From: Steroidobacteraceae bacterium
GTDB taxonomy: Bacteria; Pseudomonadota; Gammaproteobacteria; Steroidobacterales; Steroidobacteraceae
DNA: 64,000 bases
Assembly (NCBI GenBank): GCA_019634915.1
Contig: JAHCAN010000001.1
Span: forward strand, 62,001-126,000
Reading direction: 5' to 3'
The notes under the pieces are model-generated. The model did not search any database. It was not told the DNA's origin and saw only the letters and a program-made list of their open reading frames with translations. Position 1 is the stretch's first letter; the number at the start of each line of letters is the position of its first letter. A program made the translations under genes and the position numbers. This document shows positions 17,481 through 28,496 of the stretch, piece by piece.

Positions 17481-18434
17481 TCAACGAGGATAAGTTCTTA
17501 TTTTTACCACAGGTTTTGTGCGCCTGCGCGACGGGTTTATCAGTCCGCGGGCCAGCAGGCGCCCGCCGAGCGCGCAGAAATAGAGATAGCCCCTGAGTGG
17601 ACCGAAACGCTCGATCGTTGCAGCCACCTCGCGCGCACTCGTCGTGCCGAGCAGCTCGCGCAAGCCGCGCGCGGCGCCGACATCGCCCGGCGGGAAGACG
17701 TCGAGACGCCCGAGGCCGCGCAGCAGCACGAGACCGGCGGTCCACGGCCCGACACCACGCAGCGCGACGAGCCGCGCGCCCGCCTCCGCGCTCGGCAGCG
17801 CCTCGAGCTCGCGCTCGTCGAGCGCACCGGATTCGATCACGCGTGCGAGCATCTGCAGCGTGCGCGCCTTCTGCGTGCTCAGGCCGCAGGCGCGCAATGC
17901 CCGCGGCGATGCGCGCGCGATCACCGCGGGCGCCGGGAACGCGAAGTGGCGTGCGCCATCGTGGACCACGACTTCGCCAAAGCGCTCGATCGTGCGCCCG
18001 AGCACGGCGATGCCGGCGTCGATGCTGACCTGCTGGTAGGGCACGACGCTCGCGAACGCTTCGAACAGCCCGGTGAACCGCGGCGGGCGCAGGCCGCGCA
18101 GCGCACGCGCCGTCGCCTGCATCGCCGGCTCGCGCTCCGCCACCCGGCGCAGCACCCGCGGATCGAGATCGAGCCCCAGCACCCGCCGCAGCGTTCCGAC
18201 GGCCGTGCGTCGGGCCGCCGCCGAACGCGCACCATGCAGCGTGCAGCGCAGATCCGGTGCCGCGACCGTGCCGCGATCGACGACTTCGGCGAGCAGCGGT
18301 CCGTCGGTGGTGCCGATCACACGCCGGTAGCACCCACCCTCCCAGACGTCGACCCGGTTGGTGGGCCGCCGCTGCAGCACGCGTACGGTCGCTTCGAGGT
18401 GAAACGGCGCGCGGGTCGCCAGCCGGATCGGCAC
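17481..18434 (-). CDS. AlkA-like DNA-3-methyladenine glycosylase (HhH-GPD)
   Basis: A 317-residue HhH-GPD DNA repair protein that removes alkylated bases. The helix-hairpin-helix LVALRGVGPWTAGLVLLRGLG is followed by LDVFPPGDVG, whose Asp is the expected catalytic residue, and VVPYQQVSIDAG is the AlkA substrate-loop region. The N-terminal AlkA_N-like half is present. It is the last gene of a minus-strand run after DUF488, with a five-base gap. The final ten codons (KPVVKIRTYPR) are unusually AT-rich and may contain promoter signals for mnhA. Confidence 0.88.
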   Translation of the reverse strand: MPIRLATRAPFHLEATVRVLQRRPTNRVDVWEGGCYRRVIGTTDGPLLAEVVDRGTVAAPDLRCTLHGARSAAARRTAVGTLRRVLGLDLDPRVLRRVAEREPAMQATARALRGLRPPRFTGLFEAFASVVPYQQVSIDAGIAVLGRTIERFGEVVVHDGARHFAFPAPAVIARASPRALRACGLSTQKARTLQMLARVIESGALDERELEALPSAEAGARLVALRGVGPWTAGLVLLRGLGRLDVFPPGDVGAARGLRELLGTTSAREVAATIERFGPLRGYLYFCALGGRLLARGLINPSRRRTKPVVKIRTYPR

Positions 18435-18439
18435 CGCGC

Positions 18440-18783
18440 TCAGCGCTGCCGGCGCAGGAAGTCGCGCAGCACGAGCGCGCTGTTGTGCCCGACGTCGCGC
18501 GCGCTATATAGAAGTGTGATCGACCCGCGGCGGCTCGCCGCGAGCAGCGGCTCGCAGGCCACGCGATTCGCGGCCAGCTCCTTGCCGTAGCGCCTCGAGA
18601 ACTCCTCCCAGCGCTCGACCCGATGCCCGTACCAGGTGCGCAGCGCTGCGCTCGGCGCCACGTCCTTCAGCCACGGCACGCCCTCGAGCGCCTCCTTGCG
18701 CACGCCGCGGGGCCACAGCCGCTCGACCAGGAAGCGCTTGCCGTCGCCGCGCTCGCGCGCGTCGTAGACCCGCTTGACGTGGA

Positions 18784-18787
<4 letters not shown>
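18440..18787 (-). CDS. DUF488 family protein
   Basis: A 115-residue protein with the DUF488 signature: [25 protein letters not shown] and SLRTWYGH-like ([21 protein letters not shown]), ending [25 protein letters not shown] start (18787) overlaps the aconitase stop codon, so it is translationally coupled to acnA. Function is unknown; members are often next to stress or iron-sulfur genes. Confidence 0.9.
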
Positions 18788-21642
<2,855 letters not shown>

Positions 21643-21645
21643 CGT

Positions 21646-22305
21646 TCAAGTATAGGACTTTACAGCTCCGGCGGCGACGCCGCGCAGCACGCGATCGGCG
21701 TGCGCCCAGTTGGCGAGCTCGTCGAGGAACGAGCGGATGTACGCGCCGCGGCGATTGCCGTGGTCGAGATAATAGGCGTGCTCCCACAGGTCGAGGGCGA
21801 GCAGCACCGTGTGGCCGCGCGCGAGCGGCGTGTCGCCCGCGGCGGTCGCGACGATGCGGATGCGCGAATCCTTCCAGGTCAGCCACAGCCAGCCATTGCC
21901 GAACAGCGTGGCCGCCGCGCCGTGGAAACGGCGCACGAAGCGCTCGTAGCTGCCGTAGCGCGCGTCGATGACCTCGCCGATCAGGCCCCCGGGCCGCCCG
22001 CCACCGCCGTCGCGCAGCGATTTCCAGAAGCAGTCGTGATTCCACGCCTCGGCGGCATGCCGGTACAGCGTGCGCAGGCGCGGCGCGCGCGCCGCTGCCA
22101 CGATCAGCTCGTCGAGGCGCAGCTGATCGAGCGATGCGCCACGCGCGAGCGCACAGGTGCGGTCGAAGTGATCGGCATGGTGGCGCGAGAAGTGCAGCGC
22201 CACGGCGTCGCGCGACATCGCCGGTTCGAGGTCGCCGAAATCGAACGGCATCTCCGGCAGGGCGAGGCCGGTCGCCCGCGCTCCCTGTTCCTGCGCCGTG
22301 TCCAT
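21646..22305 (-). CDS. Fe/Mn superoxide dismutase family protein with altered active-site surroundings
   Basis: A 219-residue Fe/Mn SOD fold protein; the metal ligands appear intact: H42 (RHHADH), H90 (AEAWNHDCFW), D172 and H176 (LDLWEHAYYLD). Several second-sphere positions are unusual. The gateway tyrosine in HHxxY is His46, the Gln before WNH (AAQxWNH in iron enzymes) is Glu86, and the tyrosine in YLDYxN is His182. SOD activity is therefore likely but not certain. It is three bases upstream of acnA on the same strand, and 90 bases downstream of the uspA gene. Confidence 0.85.
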   Translation of the reverse strand: MDTAQEQGARATGLALPEMPFDFGDLEPAMSRDAVALHFSRHHADHFDRTCALARGASLDQLRLDELIVAAARAPRLRTLYRHAAEAWNHDCFWKSLRDGGGGRPGGLIGEVIDARYGSYERFVRRFHGAAATLFGNGWLWLTWKDSRIRIVATAAGDTPLARGHTVLLALDLWEHAYYLDHGNRRGAYIRSFLDELANWAHADRVLRGVAAGAVKSYT

Positions 22306-22354
22306 GCAGGACAGACCGGCACAGTCGCGGTTCGTTCCGCGCCGGCGCGACCGC

Positions 22355-22402
22355 CGCGCCGCGTCAGCACCGCGCCGCGTCAGCGCCGCGCCGCGTCAGC
22401 GC
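22355..22402. repeat. three tandem 16-bp repeats
   Basis: Three consecutive copies of CGCGCCGCGTCAGCRC (22355-22370, 22371-22386, 22387-22402) cover the last codons of uspA and the gap before the SOD gene. The unit is not a multiple of three. It may be a slippage-prone spot or a tandem protein/RNA site; no function is visible. Confidence 0.75.
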
Positions 22403-23262
22403 CGCGCGGTGCGCGGCGGCGGCACCGCGAGGATGTCGCACTCGATCTCGCGCAGCACGCGATCGGCCACGCTGCCTAGGAACACGCGTTTCAGGCCGGT
22501 CAGGCCGCGCGTGCCGACGACCAGCAGCTGTGGCGCCTGCTGCGCGACGGCGTGATGGATCGCATCGTACGGCGAGCCCGAGTCGATGGTCAGTTCGATG
22601 CGGCGGTCGGCGAGATCGTTGGCAGCGAGGAAAGCGCGCAGCCTGGCGCGCGCCTCCCGCTCCCAGGCCTCGCTGTAGGCGTGCGCCTCGTCGGGCGAGG
22701 CGCCGCTGCCTTCGAGCATGCCGGTGAAGGCCGCATCGTAGGCATGCACGACCGAGATGCCACCGTCGAGCAGCCCGAGCGAGCGCGCCGCCTGCACCGC
22801 GCGTGTCGATGCCGGCGAGATGTCGAGCGCGAGCAGCACGTCGCGATACGGCCCGTGCTCGCCGGTGTTGACGACCAGCACCGGCACGCCGTCGGCACGC
22901 AGCACGCGCTCGAGCGTCGAGCCAACGAACACGTCCACCAGCGCGCGCCGCCGGTGCGCGCCCATCACGATCAGTTCGGCGTTCCACTCGTGCCCGTAGC
23001 GCGCGATCGCCTCGAAGGCGTTGCCGGCGACGACCTCGATCGCGGCGATCGAGCCGCGACCGCCCGGCAGCGCCGCCGCGCCGGACTCGAGATGCGCGCG
23101 CGCCTCGGCCTGCCGCGCCTCGATGATGTGATGCGGCTGGTCGTCGTCGACGACGTGCAGCAGCAGCAGCTCGGCACCATGCTGCTGCGCGAGACCGGCG
23201 GCGCGGCGCACCGCGCGTTCAGCCCGCATCGAGAGATCGGTGGCGCAGAGCAGTTTTCTCAT
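22396..23262 (-). CDS. universal stress protein with two tandem UspA domains
   Basis: A 288-residue cytoplasmic protein made of two UspA domains: residues 1-135 ([11 protein letters not shown] ... IVMGAHRRR) and 140-280 ([11 protein letters not shown] ... [27 protein letters not shown]). Both keep nucleotide-binding patterns; the second has the complete GTRG-x-GS(V)A motif, while the first has GAHRRR and GST. Its ATG overlaps the stop codon of ald. Role in general stress is inferred from the family. Confidence 0.93.
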   Translation of the reverse strand: MRKLLCATDLSMRAERAVRRAAGLAQQHGAELLLLHVVDDDQPHHIIEARQAEARAHLESGAAALPGGRGSIAAIEVVAGNAFEAIARYGHEWNAELIVMGAHRRRALVDVFVGSTLERVLRADGVPVLVVNTGEHGPYRDVLLALDISPASTRAVQAARSLGLLDGGISVVHAYDAAFTGMLEGSGASPDEAHAYSEAWEREARARLRAFLAANDLADRRIELTIDSGSPYDAIHHAVAQQAPQLLVVGTRGLTGLKRVFLGSVADRVLREIECDILAVPPPRTARR

Positions 23263-24341
23263 TGCAGGGCGCGCTCCACGGCCGGATGCACGATGCGGCC
23301 GGCGACGATGTTGAGACCCGCGTGCAGGCCCGGATCGCGCGCGCTCGCCTCGCGCCAGCCGAGCGCGGCGAGCTGCTGCACGTACGGCAGCGTGACGTTG
23401 TTCAGCGCGAAGGTCGAGGTGCGCGGCACCGCGCCCGGCATGTTGGTCACGCAGTAGTGAATCACGCCCTCCTCCACATAGGTCGGCTCCGCATGCGAAG
23501 TCGGCCGGCTCGTCTCGAAGCAGCCGCCCTGGTCGATCGCGATGTCGACCGCCACCGCGCCGGCGCCCATCGCGCGCAGCATCGCGCGACTGACCACGCG
23601 CGGCGCCGACGCGCCGGGGATCAGCACGGCGCCGATCAACAGGTCGGCGCCGGTGAGTGCAGCCTCGATCGCCTGCGGTGTCGAAAAGAGGATACGCGCG
23701 CGGCCACCGAAATGCTCGTCGAGCCAGCGCAGGCGCGGCAGCGAGCGGTCGAAGACCGTCACGTCCGCGTGCAGGCCGATCGCGATCTCCGCGGCGTGGC
23801 TGCCCGAGACACCGCCGCCGACGACGACGACGCGCGCCGGCGCGACACCCGGCACGCCACCGAGCAGCACGCCGCGGCCGCCGGGCGCCTTCGTGCAGTA
23901 CTGCGCACCGACCTGCACGGCCATGCGTCCCGCCACTTCGCTCATCGGCGTCAGCAGCGGCAACGAGCCGTCGGGCGCGGCGACCGTCTCATAGGCGATC
24001 GCCGTGCAGCCCGACGCCATCAGCGCCTCGGCCTGGGCGCGATCGGCCGCGAGATGCAGATAGGTGAACAGCACCTGGTCGCGCGTCAGCCGGCGGCATT
24101 CCCCGAGCTGCGGCTCCTTCACCTTGACGACCAGCTCGGCGGCGCCAAACGTGCGCCCGGCATCGGGCGCGATCTTCGCGCCGGCCGCGCGGTAATCGGC
24201 GTCGCCGAAGCCGATGCCGGCCCCCGCGCCGGTCTCGACGGTGACCGTGTGGCCGGCCGCCGTCAGTGCCCGCACCGAATCAGGCACGAGGCCGACCCGG
24301 TATTCGTGGTTCTTGATCTCGCGCGGTACGCCGATGTCCAT
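23259..24341 (-). CDS. ald: alanine dehydrogenase
   Basis: NAD-dependent reversible oxidative deamination of L-alanine to pyruvate. The 360-residue protein starts [20 protein letters not shown], has catalytic K75 (KVKEP) and H96 (YLHLAAD), the Rossmann motif [17 protein letters not shown] and [13 protein letters not shown]. It is divergent from an Lrp-family regulator; the 105-base gap contains a perfect palindrome, the usual arrangement for ald controlled by its own Lrp/AldR. Downstream it overlaps uspA. Confidence 0.96.
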   Translation of the reverse strand: MDIGVPREIKNHEYRVGLVPDSVRALTAAGHTVTVETGAGAGIGFGDADYRAAGAKIAPDAGRTFGAAELVVKVKEPQLGECRRLTRDQVLFTYLHLAADRAQAEALMASGCTAIAYETVAAPDGSLPLLTPMSEVAGRMAVQVGAQYCTKAPGGRGVLLGGVPGVAPARVVVVGGGVSGSHAAEIAIGLHADVTVFDRSLPRLRWLDEHFGGRARILFSTPQAIEAALTGADLLIGAVLIPGASAPRVVSRAMLRAMGAGAVAVDIAIDQGGCFETSRPTSHAEPTYVEEGVIHYCVTNMPGAVPRTSTFALNNVTLPYVQQLAALGWREASARDPGLHAGLNIVAGRIVHPAVERALQ

Positions 24342-24426
24342 GAGCGCCGTCCCTGTGTGACCCCGGCAGGCATTCTGCGGCCGGTGCCGGCGCAGCTGCT
24401 GCCGATTACGGGACGCGGAAGGGCCA

Positions 24427-24449
24427 CATGCGCAATAATCTTGCGCATG
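24427..24449. promoter_or_regulatory. perfect palindrome, probable Lrp-type operator
   Basis: Arms CATGCGCAA and TTGCGCATG (nine base pairs, perfect) flank a five-base centre TAATC. The site lies between divergent ald and lrp and covers the ATG of lrp (24447). Lrp/BkdR/AldR-type regulators bind such 13-23 bp palindromes with an AT-rich centre. Expected effects are control of ald and autorepression; binding is inferred. Confidence 0.7.
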
Positions 24450-24905
24450 GACAGCATAGACCGGAGGATCCTGTCGGTCCTGCAGCGCGACGGGCGCACC
24501 ACCAATGCCGCGCTCGCAGCGCGGCTCGGGCTGTCCGAGTCCGCCTGCCTGCGGCGCATCCGCCGGCTCGAGACCTCTGGCGTGATCCGGGGCTACGGCG
24601 CGCGCCTCGACGCGGGCGCCGTCGGGCTCACCGTGCGTGTGCTGGTGCGCATCACGCTGCGCAGCCAGACCGACCGCGATTTCAGCGCCTTCGAGCGGGC
24701 GGTGCAGGCCGTGCCGAATGTGCTCGACTGCTTCCTGACGACCGGCCAGTGGGACTACGAGCTGATCGCGATCGCGCGCGATGCCGCCGACCTCGAGCGG
24801 CTGCACAGCACGGTGCTCACGAAACTGCCCGCGGTGGCGCGTGTGGAATCGAGTTTCGTGCTGCGCCATGTGGTGCGCCAGGTCCCGCTGCCTCTCGATC
24901 GCTGA
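24447..24905 (+). CDS. Lrp/AsnC family regulator divergent from ald
   Basis: A 152-residue feast/famine regulator with HTH ILSVLQRDGRTTNAALAARLGLSESACLRRIRRLE and a RAM domain (LDCFLTTGQWDYELIAIARD). The start at the ATG in the palindrome agrees with family length, though the frame is open far upstream. Adjacent ald and the operator make it a probable alanine-responsive regulator (AldR/BkdR-like). The last 89 bases overlap the convergent rnk gene. Confidence 0.92.
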   Translation: MDSIDRRILSVLQRDGRTTNAALAARLGLSESACLRRIRRLETSGVIRGYGARLDAGAVGLTVRVLVRITLRSQTDRDFSAFERAVQAVPNVLDCFLTTGQWDYELIAIARDAADLERLHSTVLTKLPAVARVESSFVLRHVVRQVPLPLDR

Positions 24906-25305
24906 CCGGCTCGCGCGTGACCTTGACGATGAGCAGGCGGCGCAGCCCGCCAGGCATGCGCCACTCGACTTCGTCGCCTTCGCGGTAGCCGAGCAACGCC
25001 GTACCGAGCGGCGCGAGCACCGACACGCGCCGCGCCGTGATGTCGGCTTCGGCCGGCAGCACCAGCGTGTATTCGTCTTCGCGGCCCGTCGCGAGATCGC
25101 GCACGCGCACGCGCGCATGCATCGTGATCACGTCGGCGGGGACTTCGTCTGCGAGGCGCACGATCGCACGCTCCAGCTCGGCCTTGAGCTGGTGCAGGTG
25201 CTCCTGGTCGTGGGCTGAATCATCCTGCGCGCCAAGCAACGCGCGCAGGCGATCGGCATCCGCCTCGCTCACAAGGATCGGGTTCTGTCTCACAGTCTGC
25301 TCCAA
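24817..25305 (-). CDS. rnk: GreA/GreB-family protein, nucleoside diphosphate kinase regulator (Rnk-like)
   Basis: A 162-residue protein with a short N-terminal coiled coil and a C-terminal Gre-type domain (ARVRVRDLATGREDEYTLVLPAEAD, ISVLAPLGTALLGYREGDEVEW). That layout fits Rnk, which binds RNA polymerase near the secondary channel but lacks the long acidic GreA coiled coil. The C-terminus adds about 25 residues of low-complexity sequence that lie antisense over the 3' end of lrp; an 89-base overlap is long for such neighbours. Confidence 0.82.
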   Translation of the reverse strand: MEQTVRQNPILVSEADADRLRALLGAQDDSAHDQEHLHQLKAELERAIVRLADEVPADVITMHARVRVRDLATGREDEYTLVLPAEADITARRVSVLAPLGTALLGYREGDEVEWRMPGGLRRLLIVKVTREPVSDREAAGPGAPHGAARNSIPHAPPRAVS

Positions 25306-25337
25306 AGGGAATGTTGCCTGTTTACCTGACGCCCTCA

Positions 25338-25358
25338 GTTAGATCAATTAGAATTAAC
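25338..25358. promoter_or_regulatory. imperfect inverted repeat upstream of nhaR, LysR-type site candidate
   Basis: GTTA at 25338-25341 and TAAC at 25355-25358 frame a partly symmetrical 21-base AT-rich sequence about 30 bases before the nhaR ATG, in an AT-rich stretch (25335-25390). LysR-type regulators bind T-N11-A type repeats near their own gene. The stretch also serves the divergent rnk gene. Confidence 0.35.
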
Positions 25359-25386
25359 GATTACCAAGGTTTTATTTTATCAAACA

Positions 25387-26322
25387 ATGGCAGCCAGGTC
25401 GAAACGCCTCAATTACCAGCATTTGTATTATTTCTGGACCGTCGTGCGCACCGGCGGCCTCGCGCAGGCGAGCGCCGAGCTGAACCTGTCGATGCCGACG
25501 ATCAGCGCGCAGCTGCGCCGGCTCGAGGAGCGGCTCGGCGAGGAGCTGCTCGTCAAGACGGGGCGGCGGCTGATGCCGACCGACGCCGGGCGCACCGCCT
25601 TCCGCTATGCCGACGACATCTTCCGGCTCGGCCGCGAACTGACCGAGGTGCTCTCGCTCGGCGGCGAGGCGCATCCGCTGCGCCTCGCCGCGGGCATCGA
25701 CGACGTGCTGCCGAAGGAGATCGCCGAGCGCCTGCTCGCACCGGCCCTCGGGCTCGATCGCACGGTGCGGCTCGTCTGCCACGAAGGCACGCTCGAGCGC
25801 CTGACCGCGGCGCTCGCGGTGCACGACCTCGACATGGCGCTGTCCGATGCGCCGGTGCCGCCGCGGCTCGGCATCCGCGCGCACAGCCACCGGCTCGGCA
25901 GTTGCGGCGTGTCGTGGATGGGCTCGCGGGCGCTCGTCAGAAAGCTGCGCGCGGGCTTTCCGGCCTCGCTCGCCGGCGCGCCGGTGCTGCTGCCGACCGA
26001 CGACACGGCGATCCGCCGCGCGCTCGACCAGTGGTTCGAGCGCCAGCAGCTGCGCCCGCTGGTGGTCGGCGAATTCGAGGACTACGCGCTGCTGCGCGAG
26101 TTCGCGCGCGCCGGCGCCGGCCTGATCCCGGTGCCCGACGTGATCAGCCGGCTGTTCCAGCGCGAGGCCGGTCTCGCACTGCTCGGGCGCGCGGGGCCGG
26201 TCGAGGCGGAGTTCTACGCCGTGACGATGCACCGCGAGATCAGCCACCCGGCCGTGGCCGCGATCTGCGAGCGAGCGGGGCTGCTGTTCAGCCGGGGCGC
26301 TGGTCCACGCGCGGGCGCGTGA
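25387..26322 (+). CDS. nhaR: LysR-family regulator NhaR-like
   Basis: A 311-residue LysR regulator whose N-terminus (LNYQHLYYFWTVVRTGGLAQASAELNLSMPTISAQLRRLEERLGEELL) has the NhaR-specific LNYxHLYYFW start. The effector domain follows. NhaR regulates Na+/H+ antiporter genes in response to sodium; no nhaA is present in the window, but the complete Mnh antiporter lies 8 kb away. Its 3' end overlaps the convergent nnrS gene by 35 bases. Confidence 0.9.
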   Translation: MAARSKRLNYQHLYYFWTVVRTGGLAQASAELNLSMPTISAQLRRLEERLGEELLVKTGRRLMPTDAGRTAFRYADDIFRLGRELTEVLSLGGEAHPLRLAAGIDDVLPKEIAERLLAPALGLDRTVRLVCHEGTLERLTAALAVHDLDMALSDAPVPPRLGIRAHSHRLGSCGVSWMGSRALVRKLRAGFPASLAGAPVLLPTDDTAIRRALDQWFERQQLRPLVVGEFEDYALLREFARAGAGLIPVPDVISRLFQREAGLALLGRAGPVEAEFYAVTMHREISHPAVAAICERAGLLFSRGAGPRAGA

Positions 26323-27466
26323 GGATCGGCGTGTACACGACCACGTAGATGCCGAAAGCGGCGATCCACAGCAGCGCCGCCGCCTCGATCGTCACGAGGT
26401 AATCGGGCATCACCGCCGGCCCGAACACGCGCACCAGCGCGGCGAGCAGCAGCAGCAGGTAGGCGACCGCGATGCTGCGCGCGACCACCAGCGGGCGGCC
26501 GGTGTGCCCGAGCGAGGCGCGGGTCGTGACCGCGAGGATCATCGTCGCGGCCGCACCGATCGTCAGCGCGTGCTGCCAGTGCGCCGCCCAGGCCGCGCCG
26601 CCCGCGAGATTCACGGCCTTCAGGGCCAGCCCGATCGGCAGCCAGGCATAAGCCGCGTGCAGCACCCACACGATCGGATCGGACAGCGTGCGCAGGCTGC
26701 GCCAGCCCGACATCCGCACCGCCTGCGCGATCGCGGCGATGCCCGCGACGACCCATGCCGCCCAATGCCAGGGCGCGACGAGGTCGATCAGGACCATCAG
26801 CACCATCGAGCCGATGGTCACGCGCTCGACCGGCGGGCGGCTGCGGATCGTGGCCTCGATGCCGCGCTGGCGCAGCGCGCTCGCGGTGAAATTCGGCACG
26901 ATGCGCCCGCCGATCACCGTGATCAGCAGCACCACCAGATCGATGCCGACGCGCAGCGCGCGGCTCGCGAGCGCGAGTTCGCCGTTCGCGATCGCGTAGA
27001 GGAACCAGGCGTCGATCGCCCACAGCACCGCGATGATGATCAGCATCGGAAAATTGCGGTTGCGGGTGCGCAGCAGCGTGCGCCCGATCAGGAACGCGAG
27101 CAGCGGCAGGAACGACAGCTCGCAGACCGCGAGCCACAGCGGCGGCAGCGCGCCTGCGGCCGCGAACGCAACGCGGCCGGCGAGCCACAGTATCGTGAGC
27201 GCGACCAGCGGCGCGCCGGCGAAGCCGCGCGTGCCGGTCCAGCTCGGCACCGCAGTCAGCAGAAAGCCCGCGATCGCCGCGCCGATGAAGCCGAACAGCA
27301 TTTCGTGGCCGTGCCACAGGAACGGCGGCAGCGCAGCCGAAGGCACGCGACCGGTCGCGAAGATCCACACCCAGCCGGCGATCGCGATGACGGCGTAAAG
27401 CCCGGCGAGCAGGAAGAACGGGCGAAAGCCGTAGGCGAACGGCACGAAACGCGAATCAGTAGCCAT
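26288..27466 (-). CDS. nnrS: NnrS family haem/copper membrane protein
   Basis: A 392-residue, twelve-helix NnrS protein. The start MATDSRFVPFAYGFRPFFLLAG and the FLWHGHEMLFGFIGAAIAGFLLTAVPSWTG stretch are the family hallmark, and GGRIVPNF and TRASLGHTGR hold further conserved residues. NnrS proteins are haem- and copper-containing and help cells withstand nitric oxide. The start is set by family alignment; the open frame continues upstream. Convergent overlap with nhaR. Confidence 0.93.
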   Translation of the reverse strand: MATDSRFVPFAYGFRPFFLLAGLYAVIAIAGWVWIFATGRVPSAALPPFLWHGHEMLFGFIGAAIAGFLLTAVPSWTGTRGFAGAPLVALTILWLAGRVAFAAAGALPPLWLAVCELSFLPLLAFLIGRTLLRTRNRNFPMLIIIAVLWAIDAWFLYAIANGELALASRALRVGIDLVVLLITVIGGRIVPNFTASALRQRGIEATIRSRPPVERVTIGSMVLMVLIDLVAPWHWAAWVVAGIAAIAQAVRMSGWRSLRTLSDPIVWVLHAAYAWLPIGLALKAVNLAGGAAWAAHWQHALTIGAAATMILAVTTRASLGHTGRPLVVARSIAVAYLLLLLAALVRVFGPAVMPDYLVTIEAAALLWIAAFGIYVVVYTPILTRPRVDQRPG

Positions 27467-27521
27467 TTCACCATGATAGACGAACGCGGCGGCGAACCGC
27501 ATTGCGTCAGCCCAAAGCGGG

Positions 27522-28136
27522 TCAGGCCGCGGCGTAGTTGAAACTGATGCTGACCCGCTCGCCGGCGACGCGCTGCGCCGGCACCTCGTGACGCAGCCAG
27601 CTCTCGAACAGCACGACCCGCCCGGCCTGTGCCGGCAATTCGACCCAGGCACGATGTTCGCGCCGCGCCGTGCGCCGCCGCGGCGGCGCCGCCATGAAGC
27701 GCTCGAGCCGCGGATCCTCGAACTTCAGGCCCGCCGAGCCCGGCGGCGTGCGCACATAGTAGGTGCCGCTGACGACGGCAAGCGGATGCAGGTGCGCAGT
27801 ATGCGCAACGCCGCGCGGCATGATGTTGACCCAGCAGTCCGTCATCACGAGCCGGCGTGCATCGAGCGCGAACTCGAGGCCGCGCGCATAGCGGCGCACG
27901 TGGCCGTCGATGCGCCGCGCGAGCGCCGCGAAGGTCGGCGAACGCTCCTGCATGCGGCTCGCCGTGTCGTAGGACGTGTAACCGCCCGGGTAGTGGACGG
28001 CCGACCAGCGCCGCCCGGCGGCATCGTCGCGGCGAAGTTGCAGACATTCCCGCAACAACCGTGCGTTGAGCGGCGACTGCGCGTGTTGCAGCCGCGCCGC
28101 ATAGATCTCGGTGACGAACAGGGACTGGATGCTCAT
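27522..28136 (-). CDS. TIGR02466-type putative 2OG-Fe(II) oxygenase
   Basis: A 204-residue protein with the double-stranded beta-helix pattern of TIGR02466 proteins: HLHPLAVVSGTYYVRTP (H115/H117), a central GLKFEDPR strand and VLFESWLRHEVPAQ ... RVSISFNY (H183, R194). Iron ligation by two histidines and one further residue is likely. The substrate is unknown. It is transcribed toward nnrS with 55 bases between, so the two may share a transcript. Confidence 0.83.
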   Translation of the reverse strand: MSIQSLFVTEIYAARLQHAQSPLNARLLRECLQLRRDDAAGRRWSAVHYPGGYTSYDTASRMQERSPTFAALARRIDGHVRRYARGLEFALDARRLVMTDCWVNIMPRGVAHTAHLHPLAVVSGTYYVRTPPGSAGLKFEDPRLERFMAAPPRRRTARREHRAWVELPAQAGRVVLFESWLRHEVPAQRVAGERVSISFNYAAA

Positions 28137-28239
28137 GAGTCAAAGCCTGCGATCGGCGCGCAGTATCGCGCACATTCCGCGCGTGCAACATCGGTACGAC
28201 GCGCTACACTCACCGAAGGCCACCGTGGAGGATCACTTC

Positions 28240-28455
28240 ATGCGTCAACTCGATGGTCAGCGCCGCCTGTTCGGCCGTCCCACTTTGAATGCGCGTACCG
28301 CGCTGAGCGAATCGATGGCCGACATCGACTCGCCGCCCGCCACGCTCAACGAGGCCCGCGGCGTCTGGCAGTCCAGCGAGGCGCTGCACACCGGCCAGGC
28401 AGGCACGCTGGGCACGAGCGGGATCGAACGCGAGATCGATCCGGGTCCGACCTAG
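28240..28455 (+). CDS. small hypothetical protein
   Basis: A 71-residue soluble protein starting MRQLDGQRRLFGRPTLNART, with a good GGAGG site eight bases before the ATG at 28240; the frame is open further upstream but there it crosses the divergent gene. Many polar residues, no membrane helix, no cysteine, one tryptophan. I do not recognise a family. It lies at the left edge of the accessory-looking segment. Confidence 0.6.
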   Translation: MRQLDGQRRLFGRPTLNARTALSESMADIDSPPATLNEARGVWQSSEALHTGQAGTLGTSGIEREIDPGPT

Positions 28456-28496
28456 ATCCGCAGACCGCCGTGCCGCACGGCACGTGAAGGACACAA

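Noticed and set aside
17470..17483. TTGACA before mnhA as a complete promoter
   Set aside because: No credible -10 at 16-18 bases downstream; kept only as a comment on mnhA.
14232..18590. 1452-codon open frame on the plus strand across mnhAB to acnA
   Set aside because: Antisense to a clear Mnh operon and the repair glycosylase; translation is repetitive Arg/Gln/His with no domain.
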